From Labia minor (lineage: Eukaryota > Arthropoda > Insecta > Dermaptera > Spongiphoridae), in contig OY720350.1 in NCBI GenBank assembly GCA_963082975.1, positions 45,276,734 to 45,340,733 of the forward strand: 64,000 nt of DNA, read 5' to 3'. Position 1 is the stretch's first letter. Each line of letters starts with the position of its first letter. Both the position numbers and the translations under genes were made by a program. Shown piece after piece: positions 22,372 through 35,354 of the stretch. The notes under the pieces were generated by a model. The model saw only the letters and a list, made by a program, of their open reading frames with translations. It had not been told where the DNA came from and did not search any database.

Positions 22372-23679
22372 TTATTTAATCAATAATTAGCTATTATCCA
22401 AAAATATTTTTGCGTGACTTTAATATTAGATATATAATTTATAACTTATTGAATTAATTGGGATTTAGATGAAAACTATGGGTAAGTAAATAAAAATTAT
22501 AAACAATACCATAATTGAATCGTTTTGATAAATGATTAATTTAAATTTTTGAATTATTTTCAATTATTTGCCATTATGGCCCAATATAATTGTAAAATTT
22601 GAAAAAGGTCATCATTACTCCAAATAGTTTTATTATTTATGGTAATTTATTCTGGTTCCCCAACAGATCTATAATAGCACATAACTTTATTACCCAATTC
22701 AAATTCTCAAAATTAAAATTTCCGTACCTAAAAATAAATTTATAGTATAATTTGTATAAAATTAATCAGAATAGGTGGAATACCTGTCTTTTATCAGGTT
22801 TGTTTGAATAAATAAATTAATTAATGGATAAATCACTTTTTAATGTATATTTATGCTAGTCAAATGTTCAATCTAATTTCAGTGGAGAATCCATTATATA
22901 ACATTTATATCTTGCGTTATACTACTCGTACTGAAAGGTGAACTCAAAATACATATAAATGTGTCGTTCTAAATATCCATTGTGAAATTAATTAATTAGA
23001 GAATCATTTTCGAAATTTTTTATTCCATGTTAGTCTCACTTATATAATGAATAATAAGTGCAAGTTTAAATAAAAATGATCGTCCTAGAAAATTGATTAT
23101 AAGACGTCAATAGAATATAACGCAATTAATTCATTTTAATTCTCAATTGAAAATAGCAATTTTTTAAATTCGTTTTATCTAATATATTATATCATTTTTA
23201 ATATAAATATTTATAAAATTTTATCCTTATTGATACACCAATTCAGAAGTTCCAAGATTTTTTTATGATTTATTACTTATTAATATCAAAAATCAATATT
23301 AAAAAATAATTTCTTCGAAAAATTAAATAAATAAATACAATAGAATTTTCTTGTAAAACTTTTTTCGCTGTAAAAATTAATTAATAATAATTAGGTAAAC
23401 GATACTAGGTAAACTCAAAGTCATTAGCGGTATAGTAGAAAAATATTTTTTTTCGAGGGGGGGAGTTACTATGTACTTAGTTAAGGAACAATTTACTAAT
23501 TTACTAATAAGTGTTTATTATTTTATTGCAATTACATATACCTATACCTAATATTTAGAAAGATAAAAATAAATATCGAGAATACGAGTATATAAAAAGT
23601 AATCGTCCACCAAAGCATAGACCCATTTCTGCTCCTTGGAGGCGAAAAAAGATGATATCTCATTTTCGCAGTGCTTTTT
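22110..23679. other. AT-rich sequence with a TA microsatellite
   Basis: A (TA)n tract lies at about 22333-22366. Just before the B copy (23605-23675) one plus-strand frame reads KHRPISAPWRRKK, possible LINE debris but too short to call. Confidence 0.35.
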
Positions 23680-24318
23680 ACCGACCGACGATAGTAAGGG
23701 AGGTATTGTTTTCACACCAAATTTCACATGTGGAGATTTTTACATATCTCCACGAATCATGCATTTTCTAAACAGAAAAAAGTATTTTTAGCATGATGTC
23801 TGTCCGTCCGTCTGTCCGTCTGTCCGTCCGTCCGTCCGTATAGATGTGTACAGCCTGAACGGCTCAACCGATTTTGATGAAATTTGGTATATTTACTTAA
23901 TGCATCAGTGGGATGAATTGATCAACTTTTGGTGCAATTCCGGAAACCGGAAGTGGTAGTATTAGCGATCGACGATAGGAAGGAAAGGGTTATTTTCACA
24001 CCAAAGGAGATTTTTTTATATATCACCACGAATCATGCACTTTGTATTGGTTTTATCCTCGAGAAAAATCATATTTATTAGTTTTTTCTTGATTTAAAAT
24101 TATATGACGTCATCCAGCCATTCATGACGTCACAGCCTGATCTTGCATATATATTATAAATAAAATAAAATTAAAAATGTTTATATTTATTATTTATGTA
24201 TCCATATCTGTTTTTTATTACATTAATAGATATATGAAAATTATTTGAAATTGTTTCTGTAGCTGGAAATTAATTTATCCAGCAGTCAGTTCGGACCTGG
24301 CCACAGGTCAACTTATTT
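23680..24318 (+). mobile_element. Family B Helentron-like element, near full length (B2)
   Basis: The element starts ACCGACCGACGATAGTAAGG after a T-run. It has the GTCC microsatellite (23808-23840), the CCGATTTTGATGAAATTTGG core, the AACCGGAAG motif (near 23946) and an internal repeat of the left end (23966-24060). Two CRE-like palindromes follow near 24104-24131, then the hairpin GACCTGGCCACAGGTC and CAACTTATT at 24318. The right asymmetric repeat is decayed (CAGTCAGTTCGG). Confidence 0.93.
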
Positions 24319-24487
24319 GTCTTGGAACCAAGTTTTTGCTTAAGATGCGTGTAGTCAAGCTTATAGAGTTGTTAGTTAGTTCTGCCCGCTTAATTTTAAT
24401 TACAACATTCAAATTCGACAGTAGAGATCTGAACCCCCAGGAGGAGCTCTTGGTACAAGTTTTTCGAAGCGATCGAATCACTTTTTT

Positions 24488-24845
24488 ACCGACCGACGAT
24501 AGGGGGGAAGGGTTATTTTCACACCAAATTTCACATGAGGAGATTTTTTACATATCACCACGAATCATGCACTTTGTATTGGTTTTATCCTCGAGAAAAA
24601 TCATCTTTATTAGTTTTTTCTTAATTTAAAATTATATGACGTCATCCAGCCATTCATGACGTCACAGGCTAGTCTTATATATATATTATAAATATAATCA
24701 AATTAAAAATATTTATGTTCTATCCATCTCTTTTTTTGATTACATTAATAGATATATTAAAATTATTTGAAAATGTTTCTGTAGCTGGAGATTAATTTAC
24801 CTCAAACCTTCGGTCGGTTCGGTCCTGGCCATAGGTCAACTTATT
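24488..24845 (+). mobile_element. Family B deletion derivative (B3)
   Basis: The left terminus ACCGACCGACGATAGG is fused directly to GGAAGGGTTATTTTCACACC, the internal copy of the left end. The GTCC tract and core are missing, consistent with recombination between the two internal direct repeats. The right repeat CGGTCGGTTCGG and a hairpin with one mismatch (GTCCTGGCCATAGGTC) end at 24845. It lies 169 bp from B2 in the same orientation. Confidence 0.9.
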
Positions 24846-24991
24846 TTCATGTTGGTAATTTTGCTGCTTGGGGATCGTAAACTGTACACATTTTTTGATT
24901 TCATAAAAGGAACCTTCAAACATGCCGGATGTGTTCTTGCTTTTACTCACTATAAAGCATAAGAAAGTATCATCAGATTTTGTTAATTTTT

Positions 24992-25594
24992 ACTATCTCG
25001 TCAAAGATAGTAGTGCGATCACGAAAATTTTCGATGTCGAGATTTTGATGTTTTTATACATTTTGAATGTCCCTGAGTCATTTTCACTAAGGTTGAGGAA
25101 AATGACTGTGTGTGTGTGTATGTAGACAAGATTACGCAAAAACGGTTTGAGCTAGAATCATGAAATTTGGTACACGGGCATTATTCAAAATTTGTAGTTT
25201 TCTATCAACTTTTGAGAAATGTAGCTCAACCGGAAGAGGGTCATTACCTACACCGTTTTGATTTTTTTTCTTCTAAAGTGACCGTAAAAATAAAGATATA
25301 TGTTTGATAATTTTTCACATGATTAATAATTGTATAAAACTGCTATATATAGAATTTCAGCTTGATTGAATCGCTGAAAGTACAGGAATTAATTTTTTAA
25401 CACTGTAAATCTCACGCGCCAACACGTGACGTGGTGCCATCAACAAACAAACAAAAGAGCCAAACATGCGCTGGTTTAATAAATATTATTTATTAATTTT
25501 AATTTATAATTTAATTAATTAAATTTAATTTAAATTAATATATATTATTTAATCCAATTCAAATTTGCGAGATAGTCGAGTGGAGACACTCCAG
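24992..25594 (+). mobile_element. Family A Helentron-like element (A10)
   Basis: The copy has a left hairpin ACTATCTCGTCAAAGATAGT, a CGATCACGAAAATTTTCGAT block, a short GT tract, an intact core, CACGTGACGTGG, and the hairpin end at 25594. It is the third rolling-circle copy within 2 kb and in the same orientation as B2 and B3. Confidence 0.95.
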
Positions 25595-26348
25595 ATTTTT
25601 AATTATTAGGGTTACGATTATTCTTAAACTTTTTTAATTCTTTAAATTATTGTTGGAGATAATTGGGTTGATGTCTATATACATATTTAGGTAAAGAAAA
25701 AACTTTTTTTCTTTATTTAATCTATTGTATATATGTACTGCTAAAAATAATCATAAATTTGATTTGTGTATAATTTAATTTTTTATTAGATAAAGATGTT
25801 AAATAATGTTAAATTGTTCCTATCACTTTACCCTTATTAATTTAATTAATTAATTTAATTAATTTTCATTAATTTATTAAATATTAAAGTCAAAATAAAA
25901 AGAAATACGATAAATTTAAGTATTTTTCTTACCTTAAAAATATATTTTTTTTTTTTTATTAAATTCACGAAAAATTCAAATTTAAATTAATGTGTTTTTT
26001 ATTATAAATATATTAGTGATGATTTCTAGCTTCTTATAAATAAATAAATTTTGAAATTAATCAAATTATAATCTGATTCTGATGTCCTTGGTCGACGACC
26101 TTCAGGTCATTCAGTACACTGACGAATTTAGAAATATTAGCTAAAGTAGCTTACTCTTGGAAAAAGCAAAAGTGAAGAGGAGAAGTGAGAGGACGTGAAA
26201 GTTTAGTTTGTTTCTCACTTTAGCTCTCCATTTTTGTCAGACTTTATATACTTATGTGTTTTATTCTTTCGTCTCGAGTGTTTGCACCTTTCGGTGGTAG
26301 CAGATTTACTTTCCAACTAAATTACACTTTTAATATCAATTTGATTAA

Positions 26349-26393
<45 letters not shown>

Positions 26394-27549
26394 AAGTAAT
26401 TATATATATACAATTTCCTTCATTTGATCATACTTGAATTTTAATAATAATTTTTATTTATATAGGTATATATATAAATTTAATACTATTTATAATTTTT
26501 TATATTTATTTAAATACAACTAATACGTATTATTTAATTATGTAAAATAAAATTAAACTTAAAATATAAACAACTTAATACGAATTATTATTAATTTAAC
26601 ATTTGGTGAAGTTTCAAGTTTTATTTAATTACTTTATTTCAATTGTTTCAGTATCATCTATCATCAGAAGCTTTTTCCCTGTTATAATAACTAACACATG
26701 TGCATAAAGCAAATATATCAAAAAACTTAACTGTTTAATTAATAATTATTCTTATTAAGTTGTATATTTCAAAGTTTAATATTAGTTTATATAAATAAGC
26801 AAAAGTCTCCCAAACCATTCGCCCGACAACGGATGCTCGGTAGGGGTAGAATTAAGATATAAATTGCAGCGAGGATCCCCGCAAGGGATTCTTCTGACAT
26901 TCGTATTCACTGAGAGCCTTAGATTTTTCGATTCTTGGGTATGAAGACGAGAGAGTGTTTGTATGTTTATATGTATATTTGTAAATAATCCATTTTATAA
27001 AAAAGCCCAAACAAGAAGTCTTCCTGTTGCTCTATAATTTACCCCAGACAACGTCCCAACCCCTTCCACATTTCTACCCACACATATATATATATATATA
27101 TATAAATTAAATAAATGCATTATCAATTGGTCATTTGTTTGTGAAAGTGAAGTTAGTTTGGTTATTGGCAAATCTAATATTTAAAATGGTGCAATGTTGA
27201 GATGTTTCATGAATTAAAATTATATACAATGAGGAAATAATCTCGAATATGGTGAATAAATTTTTTATTAATAATATGAATGTAGACTCTCATTTAAAGA
27301 AAGTAAATATAAAATAAAATAATAATAATAGTTTTTTATTTAAAAACAAAAAATCGTCAATTTATTTTTTTTATTTTTTATTATTAAATTGATTTATAAT
27401 TTGTATTTTGGTTTATTAATATTTTTGAATAAAAATTAATAATTTTTTTTTAGTAATAAAAGATACGAAATGCATTTACAATTTATTTATAATTAAAATT
27501 TATGAGTTTTAAATAATAAAATTTTCAATTTCAAAATAAATTATCATTG
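25595..27549. other. AT-rich sequence with TA microsatellites
   Basis: TA runs lie at about 26355-26391 and 27082-27103. GC-richer patches at 26080-26330 and 26815-27060 could be regulatory or exon debris, but show no convincing splice or coding signal. Confidence 0.35.
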
Positions 27550-28115
27550 AGTTAATATAATAAATATCTATAAATATCACTTCTCCAAGTATCCCTATCC
27601 TGAGCCAAAATCAACCAATACCTACCCTCTCCCATCTCTCTCACGACCATTTCTACATTGTCCATCCATAGCGTCCTTGATCTTCCAAGTTTCGTCAATC
27701 TTTCCTCTCCCATTCTAGCCACATGCCCTGTCCATGGCAGCCTTCTCTATTTTATAATTCTAATTATATCTGGAGATGCATAGAGGTCATGCAATTCCTC
27801 GTTATGAAGTTTCCGCCATTTCCCGGTGACCTCATCTTTCTTTGGTCCATAAATGCTGCGAAGAATCCATTCTCCAATACTCTAAATCTACTCACGTCTC
27901 CTAAGGTCATCATAGACCATGCCTCACACAACCGGAAAAATAAGTCTTTTATATATTTTAATTTTTATCCCCTTTAATAATAATTTTGACGCGATAAGCC
28001 CCTTTACTGCATGATAACAGGTGTTTCCCGATTGCAACCTCGCTTTAAATTCTTCTCGAATATTATTATCCTTCGTGATTACAGAACCGAAGTATTTAAA
28101 TTTTTCTTCGTTATA
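27550..28115 (-). pseudogene. RTE-like LINE ORF2 C-terminal remnant
   Basis: Minus-strand frames in order give FKYFGSVITKDNNIREEFKA, then TCYHAVKGLIASKLLLKGIK, IYKRLIFPVV, GEWILRSIYGPKKDEVTGKW, RLPWTGHVARMGEERLTKL, and LWMDNVE. This is the C-terminal order of RTE-type LINE polymerases (KYLGS...; YGPVKDExGEWR; GHVxRM). Several frameshifts and one internal stop show it is dead. Upstream palm motifs are absent, so it is 5'-truncated. Confidence 0.75.
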
Positions 28116-29282
28116 TAATAAATATAATATATGTAATGAAAATTTGATTTATAATAAATAATATAATAAATAGGCTATTTTTCCCGATCCCACATTCATT
28201 GAGAAACATTAATTTTTAACTCCAACACAAGGCTTGTTTCGTTTCAATTTATGTTGCTTGAGTAAAAGATTAGCTTTGTATGTCTTCTCGCATTAGCAGG
28301 TGAAAATATTACTTTCTTTTAAAGAAAACAAATAAAGATTAAATGGATATACTTAAAGAATTTTATGAATTATTAAGGTTTTCAATCATTTCTGGATCTG
28401 TAATCACCGTCAAATTAAAATTAATAGTTGTACTTGATTTTTTTTATTTAATAATCACAATGTGAAAGTAAGACAAAAAAATATTGAAATGAAAATAAAT
28501 AAGTATACCGTTCTTTATAATTTTTTTTTTTTTTATTAAAATAAATTCAATTAAAATCGAATTGAATTTGTTTCCTTGACATGAAACATAACAAGTATTG
28601 ACAGCATTTTCTTTACTATTTAATGAAATCATTATTAATTAATTTACATATTGATTAAAGTTAAAAAATGGATATTTTTTAATTATAGAATTGCCAGTTC
28701 TTGATGTTAAATTTAATTGAAGGAAGGGAAAAGAGGTTTAGTATAATAATAATAATAATAACTATTAATGTAATCTCACTTTTCAACGGTATCTTTAGTG
28801 TGCACTACAATAATTCTATATTATTATAATGTGAATATAAATTTGATAAATTTAATTTTCTTAACATTTTAAAAATTATTGTAGGTTACTTATACTCAAT
28901 GAAATTATATTTGATGATTCATAATCATGAATAATTGTATAATTTTTGTATATATCCATAAATTAATTTTTCTTTTGATTAATACGAAGGAAAAACATAA
29001 TATAACAATATATTTGTATGTTATATATGTAACGGTAAGCAAATAAATACCGCTATAAAAAAAAACTTTTTTTATAATTATTGGACTTTGGAATAAAACT
29101 CCACTTCAGCCAGCTTTCTCAGAATTATTGTGGTTTATGGAAAGATCCATCGAACTCAAGTTCGGCGAACCAGGATTCAAAAAAAAAACTAATGATTTAG
29201 AATGTGTTAAAGTATTGTTTTGTTTATTTTTCTCTGATACAATTCATTTCATTGGATAAAAAATAAATTTATATAAAAAAAT
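28116..29282. other. AT-rich sequence, no gene recognised
   Basis: Nothing beyond poly-A/T runs and a short TAA repeat near 28746-28762 is recognised. Confidence 0.4.
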
Positions 29283-29748
29283 CTGGATTGTCTCCACTCG
29301 ACTATCTAGCAAATTTGAATTGGATTAAATAGCATATATTAATTTAAATTAAATTAAATTAATTAAATTATAAATTAAAATTAATAAATAATATTTATTA
29401 AACCAGCGCATGTTTGGCTCTTTGAGGATGGCACCACGTCACGTGTTGGCGCGTGAGATTTGCAGTGTTAAAAAATGAATTCTGTTACTTTCAGCTATTC
29501 AATCAAGTTGAAATTCTATATATAGCAGTTTTATACAATTATTAATCATATGAAAAATTATCAAACATATATCTTTATTTTTACGGTCACTTTAGAAGAA
29601 AAAAAATCAAAACGTTGTAGGTAATGATCCTCTTTCGGTTGAGCTACATTTCTCAAAAGTTGATAGAAAACTATGAATTTTGAATAATGCCCATGTACCA
29701 AATTTCATCATTCTAGCTCAAACTGTTTTTGCGTAATCATGGTTACAT

Positions 29749-29787
<39 letters not shown>

Positions 29788-29902
29788 GACATTTTTCTCA
29801 ACCTTAGTGAAAATGATTCAGGAACCTTCAAAACGTATAAAAACATCAAAATCTCGACATCGAAAATTTTCGTGATCGCAATACTATCTCTGGCGAGATA
29901 GT
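29283..29902 (-). mobile_element. Family A Helentron-like element, near full length (A11)
   Basis: The 620-bp copy ends with CTGGATTGTCTCCACTC (one hairpin mismatch) at 29283 and the perfect left hairpin ACTATCTCTGGCGAGATAGT at 29902. An (AC)n tract with CATA units is at 29746-29788. It shares its left-flank block with copy A6. Confidence 0.95.
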
Positions 29903-30043
29903 AAAAATTAATGCTAGTTCACAATAAATGTCTCTTATCCATTTATATCTTTTGACAAGAAAATAAAGATGATACCGTTGAGTTGTAATGAAAAATTTAG
30001 AGTTCTATCTATAGACATCTATGGCGCTTATGAACTCCAAAGT
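29903..30043. repeat. Block shared with 11779-11920
   Basis: This is the same 140-bp segment as beside A6 (GATGATACCGTTGAGTTG; CATCTATGGCGCTTATG), with a few substitutions, lying directly outside the left end of A11. Confidence 0.85.
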
Positions 30044-30047
30044 TCTC

Positions 30048-30075
30048 TTTCCAGAGATAGTATTGCGATCAAAAA
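30048..30075 (+). mobile_element. Family A left-end fragment (plus orientation)
   Basis: CCAGAGATAGTATTGCGATC is the inner part of the family A left end, here in the opposite orientation to A11 and directly after the shared block. It looks like a remnant of a second, inverted copy or of the donor junction. Confidence 0.6.
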
Positions 30076-33000
30076 GATTAGAATGTGTCGATCGTTTAAA
30101 GAGGAAGCAAGATGTTAGGATAATAATAATAATCGGAATATATTAAACTTCTAAAAAGTTCTTCATCGAATGACCTACAATTGGCGATAGGTACATTCAA
30201 TTTAAAAATAATTAACCAAATTAACATAATTAACCATAATTAACAAGTATTAAACATTTTTTATAAAAATATTTGAAAATTATATTAAAAATATAATTTG
30301 AATTTTAGTTTTATTATAAATTACCTTATTATATTATTATGAATGATTAAATAAAAAAAATTCTTAAAATACAATATGTAAAATAATTTTACTCTAATTA
30401 TCATTTATTTATTTAGTTTTTATTAAATGACCTAGATACTAACTATAGAAATAAAATAATTCAATGAGTTTCAATGTTAAATTTAAAATTGTTATTATTA
30501 TTATTATTAATATTATTCTTATATAAGGCTATAATTGATGCGATGAAATAGCAAATTATTAACCTTAAACTTGATTTTGATTTTTCGAATGATAAAGCCT
30601 TTTTAAATAAAATTTTAAGAGGTGCAATGTAATATGAATTGCAAATTAGTTTTTCTATTAAATTGATCAACAGAGTAGTTGTAATCGTAAATAAATAGAA
30701 ACATGAGTTTGAAATAGGTCTATTTCAAAGTTAACAAGAATGATTATGAAAATTTTAATGAAATTAGTTTTGGCTTTCTTTTTGTTTAATGTTCGTAATT
30801 TGATTGTATTAAAGTGAAGATGTTCCTTAATAGATTGAAAGGAATTAATTATAGAGTGGAGAAAGTGACCTAAGCAAAGAAAAGATATTATTATAGTTAA
30901 TTAACTCGATGGTGTTAAGGAGCTAGAAAGTTCTTGACCGCAGCAACACATTCCTCCAACTCATCTTATCCATAATTGTTTTCCAATTGGTTTTTCCACA
31001 AATAAACTTTTATTTAAATCCCATATCCAAATTTCTCAATCAATTATTATTACATAATAATAAATAATTAAATTAGATTTGTAACAAAAAGTATTTTCTT
31101 ATTTAAGGTGGATTCCTGAAAAATACTGCTTAGAAAGAACGTTAAAGTATTTAAAAAGAAATATAAAAATTACTCTAAACATAACAACCACACATATCAC
31201 CATATCATAAAGTTATTAATCTCAATTAGGAATTAAGATCAAATTCCAATGTATTTCTTTGTCCGATTTTTTATACATTTTATGTATCTCCCGCTGCGGA
31301 ACACAGTTGTTAGATACAAATCATTTTAATAGAAATTATTATTATTTATTTTCAATGATTATTTTCAAATTTTCATTTATTCCATTAATATTATTCAAAT
31401 AGTAATAATTAAGAGATTTAGATAGTTGGAATTAATAATAGTAAAAATAGATTAGATAAAAATTAAAATTGAAATAAAATGTGTCATGATTCAACATTTC
31501 AATTCATTTCTGTTCACACAAAGTCAAAATTCCTCATTGAATTGAAGCAATGAATCCTTTTCCTTTAATTAATTGCTATTTTAGTAACTAAAAATTCTTC
31601 ATATAACTCTAATTATAAAACAACTGACAAAATTTATTTTAAGAAATATTTATTTTGTTATAAATATTTATTAAAAAATAAATTTTTATTAAATAAGGAC
31701 TTTTCCGCATCATCAGAGAAATATTATCCAAGTTAAGATTCCTAATGAATAACTTAATGATATTCAAAGCACATTTTTAACCTCTTTTAAAGAGTTTAAT
31801 TAGAAAATAAAGAACAAAATTGCTGTAAACTGTAGTTCTTGACATTGACAAAATGTATACTTTTTTTGTTTGATAATTTTATTTTTGTCGGAAGAAATGA
31901 ACGTGTTTCAAATTAGTAGAAATTTATCTCTAATAATTATCTCACCTTATAACAGACAACGAGAGAGAAGGAAAGAGAAATACGAGGATAGGTCAAGTAA
32001 GTTGACTAAGGAAATTGTTTTTCATTTTACATATCTTGGTTTAATGTTATGTTTCTACATATAATTTTAAAAATAGTCATAATTTGTTACAGTACTTATC
32101 GAAATTTCTGAATAATATGAAATAAATAGTTTCTTCTTAAAATAAATGTTCATTTTTTTAAATTAATAATAGTGATAAGATTTCATAATTTAAAACTTAA
32201 AATTAAATATAAAATATATTTTATTGAATTCCATAATATATTTTCCAAATTAAATTTTTTTTTCTCCTACTCTTATCAAATTTGTTTTATAGTATTGTCT
32301 ATAGTCAGTTCTTGTTCAATTGTCAGTTATATTACTTAACCATATTAATGTAAATTTATTGTTTTTAAAATCTACCGTCCCTATCAGAATGCCACCTGGA
32401 ATAGGTGTCCTTTTTGCATGTAAATGTAATATTTGAATAAGTATTATAAATTAAGTGAGTAAAGTGTTACCAATTTAAGTTTTAATTAAACATATAAGGT
32501 AAGATTCATTTTCATATAGGCATGTTAGTTTATCTCCTGCCATAAATAAATGTAAAAGTCAAGTTAAATGGTTAGCCAAGCATCAAATCCACAAGACTCA
32601 AATCATAAAATGATAAAAGATTCTGTAAGAACAAGTTATATAACTGAATAAATATTAAACATAGTTTACTAGAAAGTCCTTTAAAATAGAGGTCAATAAT
32701 ATAAATGGATTTCATATTTATTTACAAAATAATGAATTTCATTCGATCATTTATTAGTTCTTATTTGATAAAAAAAAACAAATTTATATAAATTAATCTA
32801 GATATATTCTAAATACATTTGAATTTGACTAAAAATGGTATTTTTTTTTAAATTTATTTTCTATTTAATGTTTTGCGCACAAGTATATTTAAAAATAGAC
32901 ATTGACTGTTTTTAATTAAATCAAACCAAATACAAAAAAAAAAAGCAAAAAACAAAGAGATTGATTGACAGGTAATATAAGAATAAAATTTAATAAGTTC

Positions 33001-33419
33001 ACAGAATTGAAATTTGATATCAACTAACGGGAGTTTTAAAAAAATTTAATTCTTTCATTTCGTTTTATTTTCATGTTATATTGATAATAACAAGACAATT
33101 GATCTTTAATTCAATTATTATTGATAACAACAGACTAAATTCAAAAGTCAAAGAATTGGAAAAGAGTGGTGGGAGAAGAATACAAAAATATACAGTTTAG
33201 TTTCATGTTTGAATACATGTATAAGTTGTTTTGAAATTAACCAAATCATAAAACAAATACATAAATGAATCCCAGAATCATTAATATTGTAACAAAGTGC
33301 AGGTAGAATGCCATATGCCTGTAAGGGTCTCTTTTCAAGAGGGGTCATAAAACTTAAACAATGCACTAGCGGAAAAATTATTTCGGTACATAGAGATGTT
33401 TTCACAATACTCTGAAGTC
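30076..33419. other. Long AT-rich stretch, no gene recognised
   Basis: About 3.3 kb without a bounded repeat or coding signal. Minus-strand frames at 30461-30670 and 33148-33405 are AT-rich or lack recognisable domains. Confidence 0.35.
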
Positions 33420-33853
33420 AGCGTGAAAACACGTGCGAAATAATATTTTCACCTCTCCTTGACGAAACGCCGTGGGAAAAAATGCTCACTCCAGGCCCAC
33501 ATAAGGTGGGAGGGTGGTGATCACACCTTCTTGAAAACACACCCCCTTAGGAGATTAAATTTTTGTCCAGGGGGCTGAAGAAGCGTTACGGAGAGGTGTC
33601 ATTTTTTGGGTCTGTGGCGAGGAGTGCCACTTTATGACAGAGCTCGAGTCCCTCAACTTGAAAATGGCAGAGAATCGGTTGTTAGCGAATTTAGCGGTGG
33701 TCAGTGCAGTGAAATCAGTGTGATCAGAGTTAAGCGGCTTGCGCTGAGGTCAACTGAACAGGAAAGGAAAGGAAAAGGATCAACTCACACAACTCGACGG
33801 GTTCCAGGCGACGCGAAAACTGAGAGTAAAAAGGACCTTAATCTTGTAATTTA
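33420..33853 (+). other. GC-rich island, possible promoter or first exon
   Basis: The island is clearly richer in G and C than its surroundings, with purine-rich runs. It has TCAGTGTGATCAGAGT (initiator-like) near 33715, and a possible GTAAAA donor near 33825. The open frame 33606-33851 is not obviously protein-like. Candidate 5' leader of a plus-strand transcript or an unrecognised transposon end. Confidence 0.3.
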
Positions 33854-34448
33854 AAATAATATTGTCAATACATAATAAATTCTAAACGATAATTATTATT
33901 AATTTATATTGTAATTTTTGTATTACTAAAATTTTTAAATTTTTTTTCATAGACAGTTTTTTTCATAAATAAATTCTACCAATAATTATTATTATTTAAC
34001 ATATTATATTTGTGACAATAAATTTAATTGTTTTATATAATTAAATTTATTTTAAAATAACTGATATTCGATTTCTATCCTCTCTGTTCTCTAAGTATTA
34101 ATTAATTATTAATTAATATTTATTAGTATAAGTATCATTATTAAATTATATTTAAGACAGTTTTTTTTTATCGTCCCTGACTATATCCGGTTTAGAATAG
34201 AATAAAGAACACTGCAGGTGAGTTACGATTTGTTACAATATATTTAAAGCGCAAAAAAGAACGGAAACTATTCAAACGTCTCTACACTGTTGATAAAAAA
34301 TATCTAAATTGTTTACCCAGTTTTTGAATTCAAAAATTTTATTTTTTTTATATGCTTTATAAAATAATATTTTTCAAATCTGCCTTGAAGAATTTTAATG
34401 ATTTGATTTAAAAATTGTGTGTGATCGATTTTTTATTAATTTATAAAC
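33854..34448. other. AT-rich sequence, no gene recognised
   Basis: AT-rich only. Confidence 0.4.
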
Positions 34449-34462
34449 ATAAAAACTCAATA

Positions 34463-34701
34463 AAAAAAAACCGTCTCAAGCCGGTTATATCAATGAGGTG
34501 TCCTATGATCAGTAGATCGGGTCCTCTCAACCTTTACCTTGATTTTCTTGATCGGAGGCGCTATCAAGTAGCTTTTGTAGGGTTGACTCCGCCCCATAGA
34601 CCCCAGCTAGGGAAATTCCCTTGTCAGGCCCGGGACTTGAACCCGGGACCATGTGAATGTGAGGCAGGCTCGCTACCCACACACCCAATGGCGCCTTTTA
34701 A
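34463..34701 (-). mobile_element. tRNA-Val-like SINE with 14-bp target duplication
   Basis: The minus strand starts near GGCGCCATTGGGTGTGTGGG, followed by GCCTGCCTCACA, the anticodon region expected of a Val(CAC) head. The B box is GGGTTCAAGTCCC in a strong stem. A body with GGGGCGGAGTCAACCC follows. Perfect direct repeats ATAAAAACTCAATA flank it (34449-34462 and 34702-34715). Head and body differ from the other two SINEs, so it is a separate family. Confidence 0.9.
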
Positions 34702-34715
34702 ATAAAAACTCAATA

Positions 34716-35354
34716 CTAATATCATTTTTTCAATAAATAAAATTTCAGAAACATATCGTGATAAACTTAATTCATCATTTATATTTTATTTATAAATGAT
34801 TAAAATAAAAGTTAAAATTCTTTTTTTTTAAATATTTGTTATTATGTAAAATATTTTCATTGGATCTTTAGTGATTATAATTTCAGATAATATAATCTTC
34901 GATAATAACCTTTCAAAATTTTTTCAATAAGTCTACAAATTTTTTTGTTTATTTTATATATCAATAAATAATTCTATTACGATAAACCAACGTTTATTAT
35001 TTTAAAATATTTAATAACAAAACGCTAACAACAACAGCCGATAAACTTGATAAACTTTCCTAAATATTTAAACGGATTAAGTTCAAGGGAGGAAGACACC
35101 AGCTGTCGGTGAAGTCAAGTTAATCAAGTAAAAGAGGCAAAGGCTCTTTGGTTAGGAAAGGAAGGGTCTGTCGAGGTACCAATATGGGTTAAACACAATC
35201 AAGAGCCCAGTACCGCGCCGATTCGATCAAGATGTTTTATTGTGAGACTTAAGGAAACAATCCAACAGTGTTCATTTAATTTGAACTTTTAATTTATATT
35301 CTATCAAACAAAATTAATAAATTATTAAAAAAATTAATATTTAATATTAAATAT
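34716..35354. other. AT-rich sequence with a GC-richer patch
   Basis: 35070-35275 is GC-richer but shows no recognisable frame or splice site. Confidence 0.35.
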
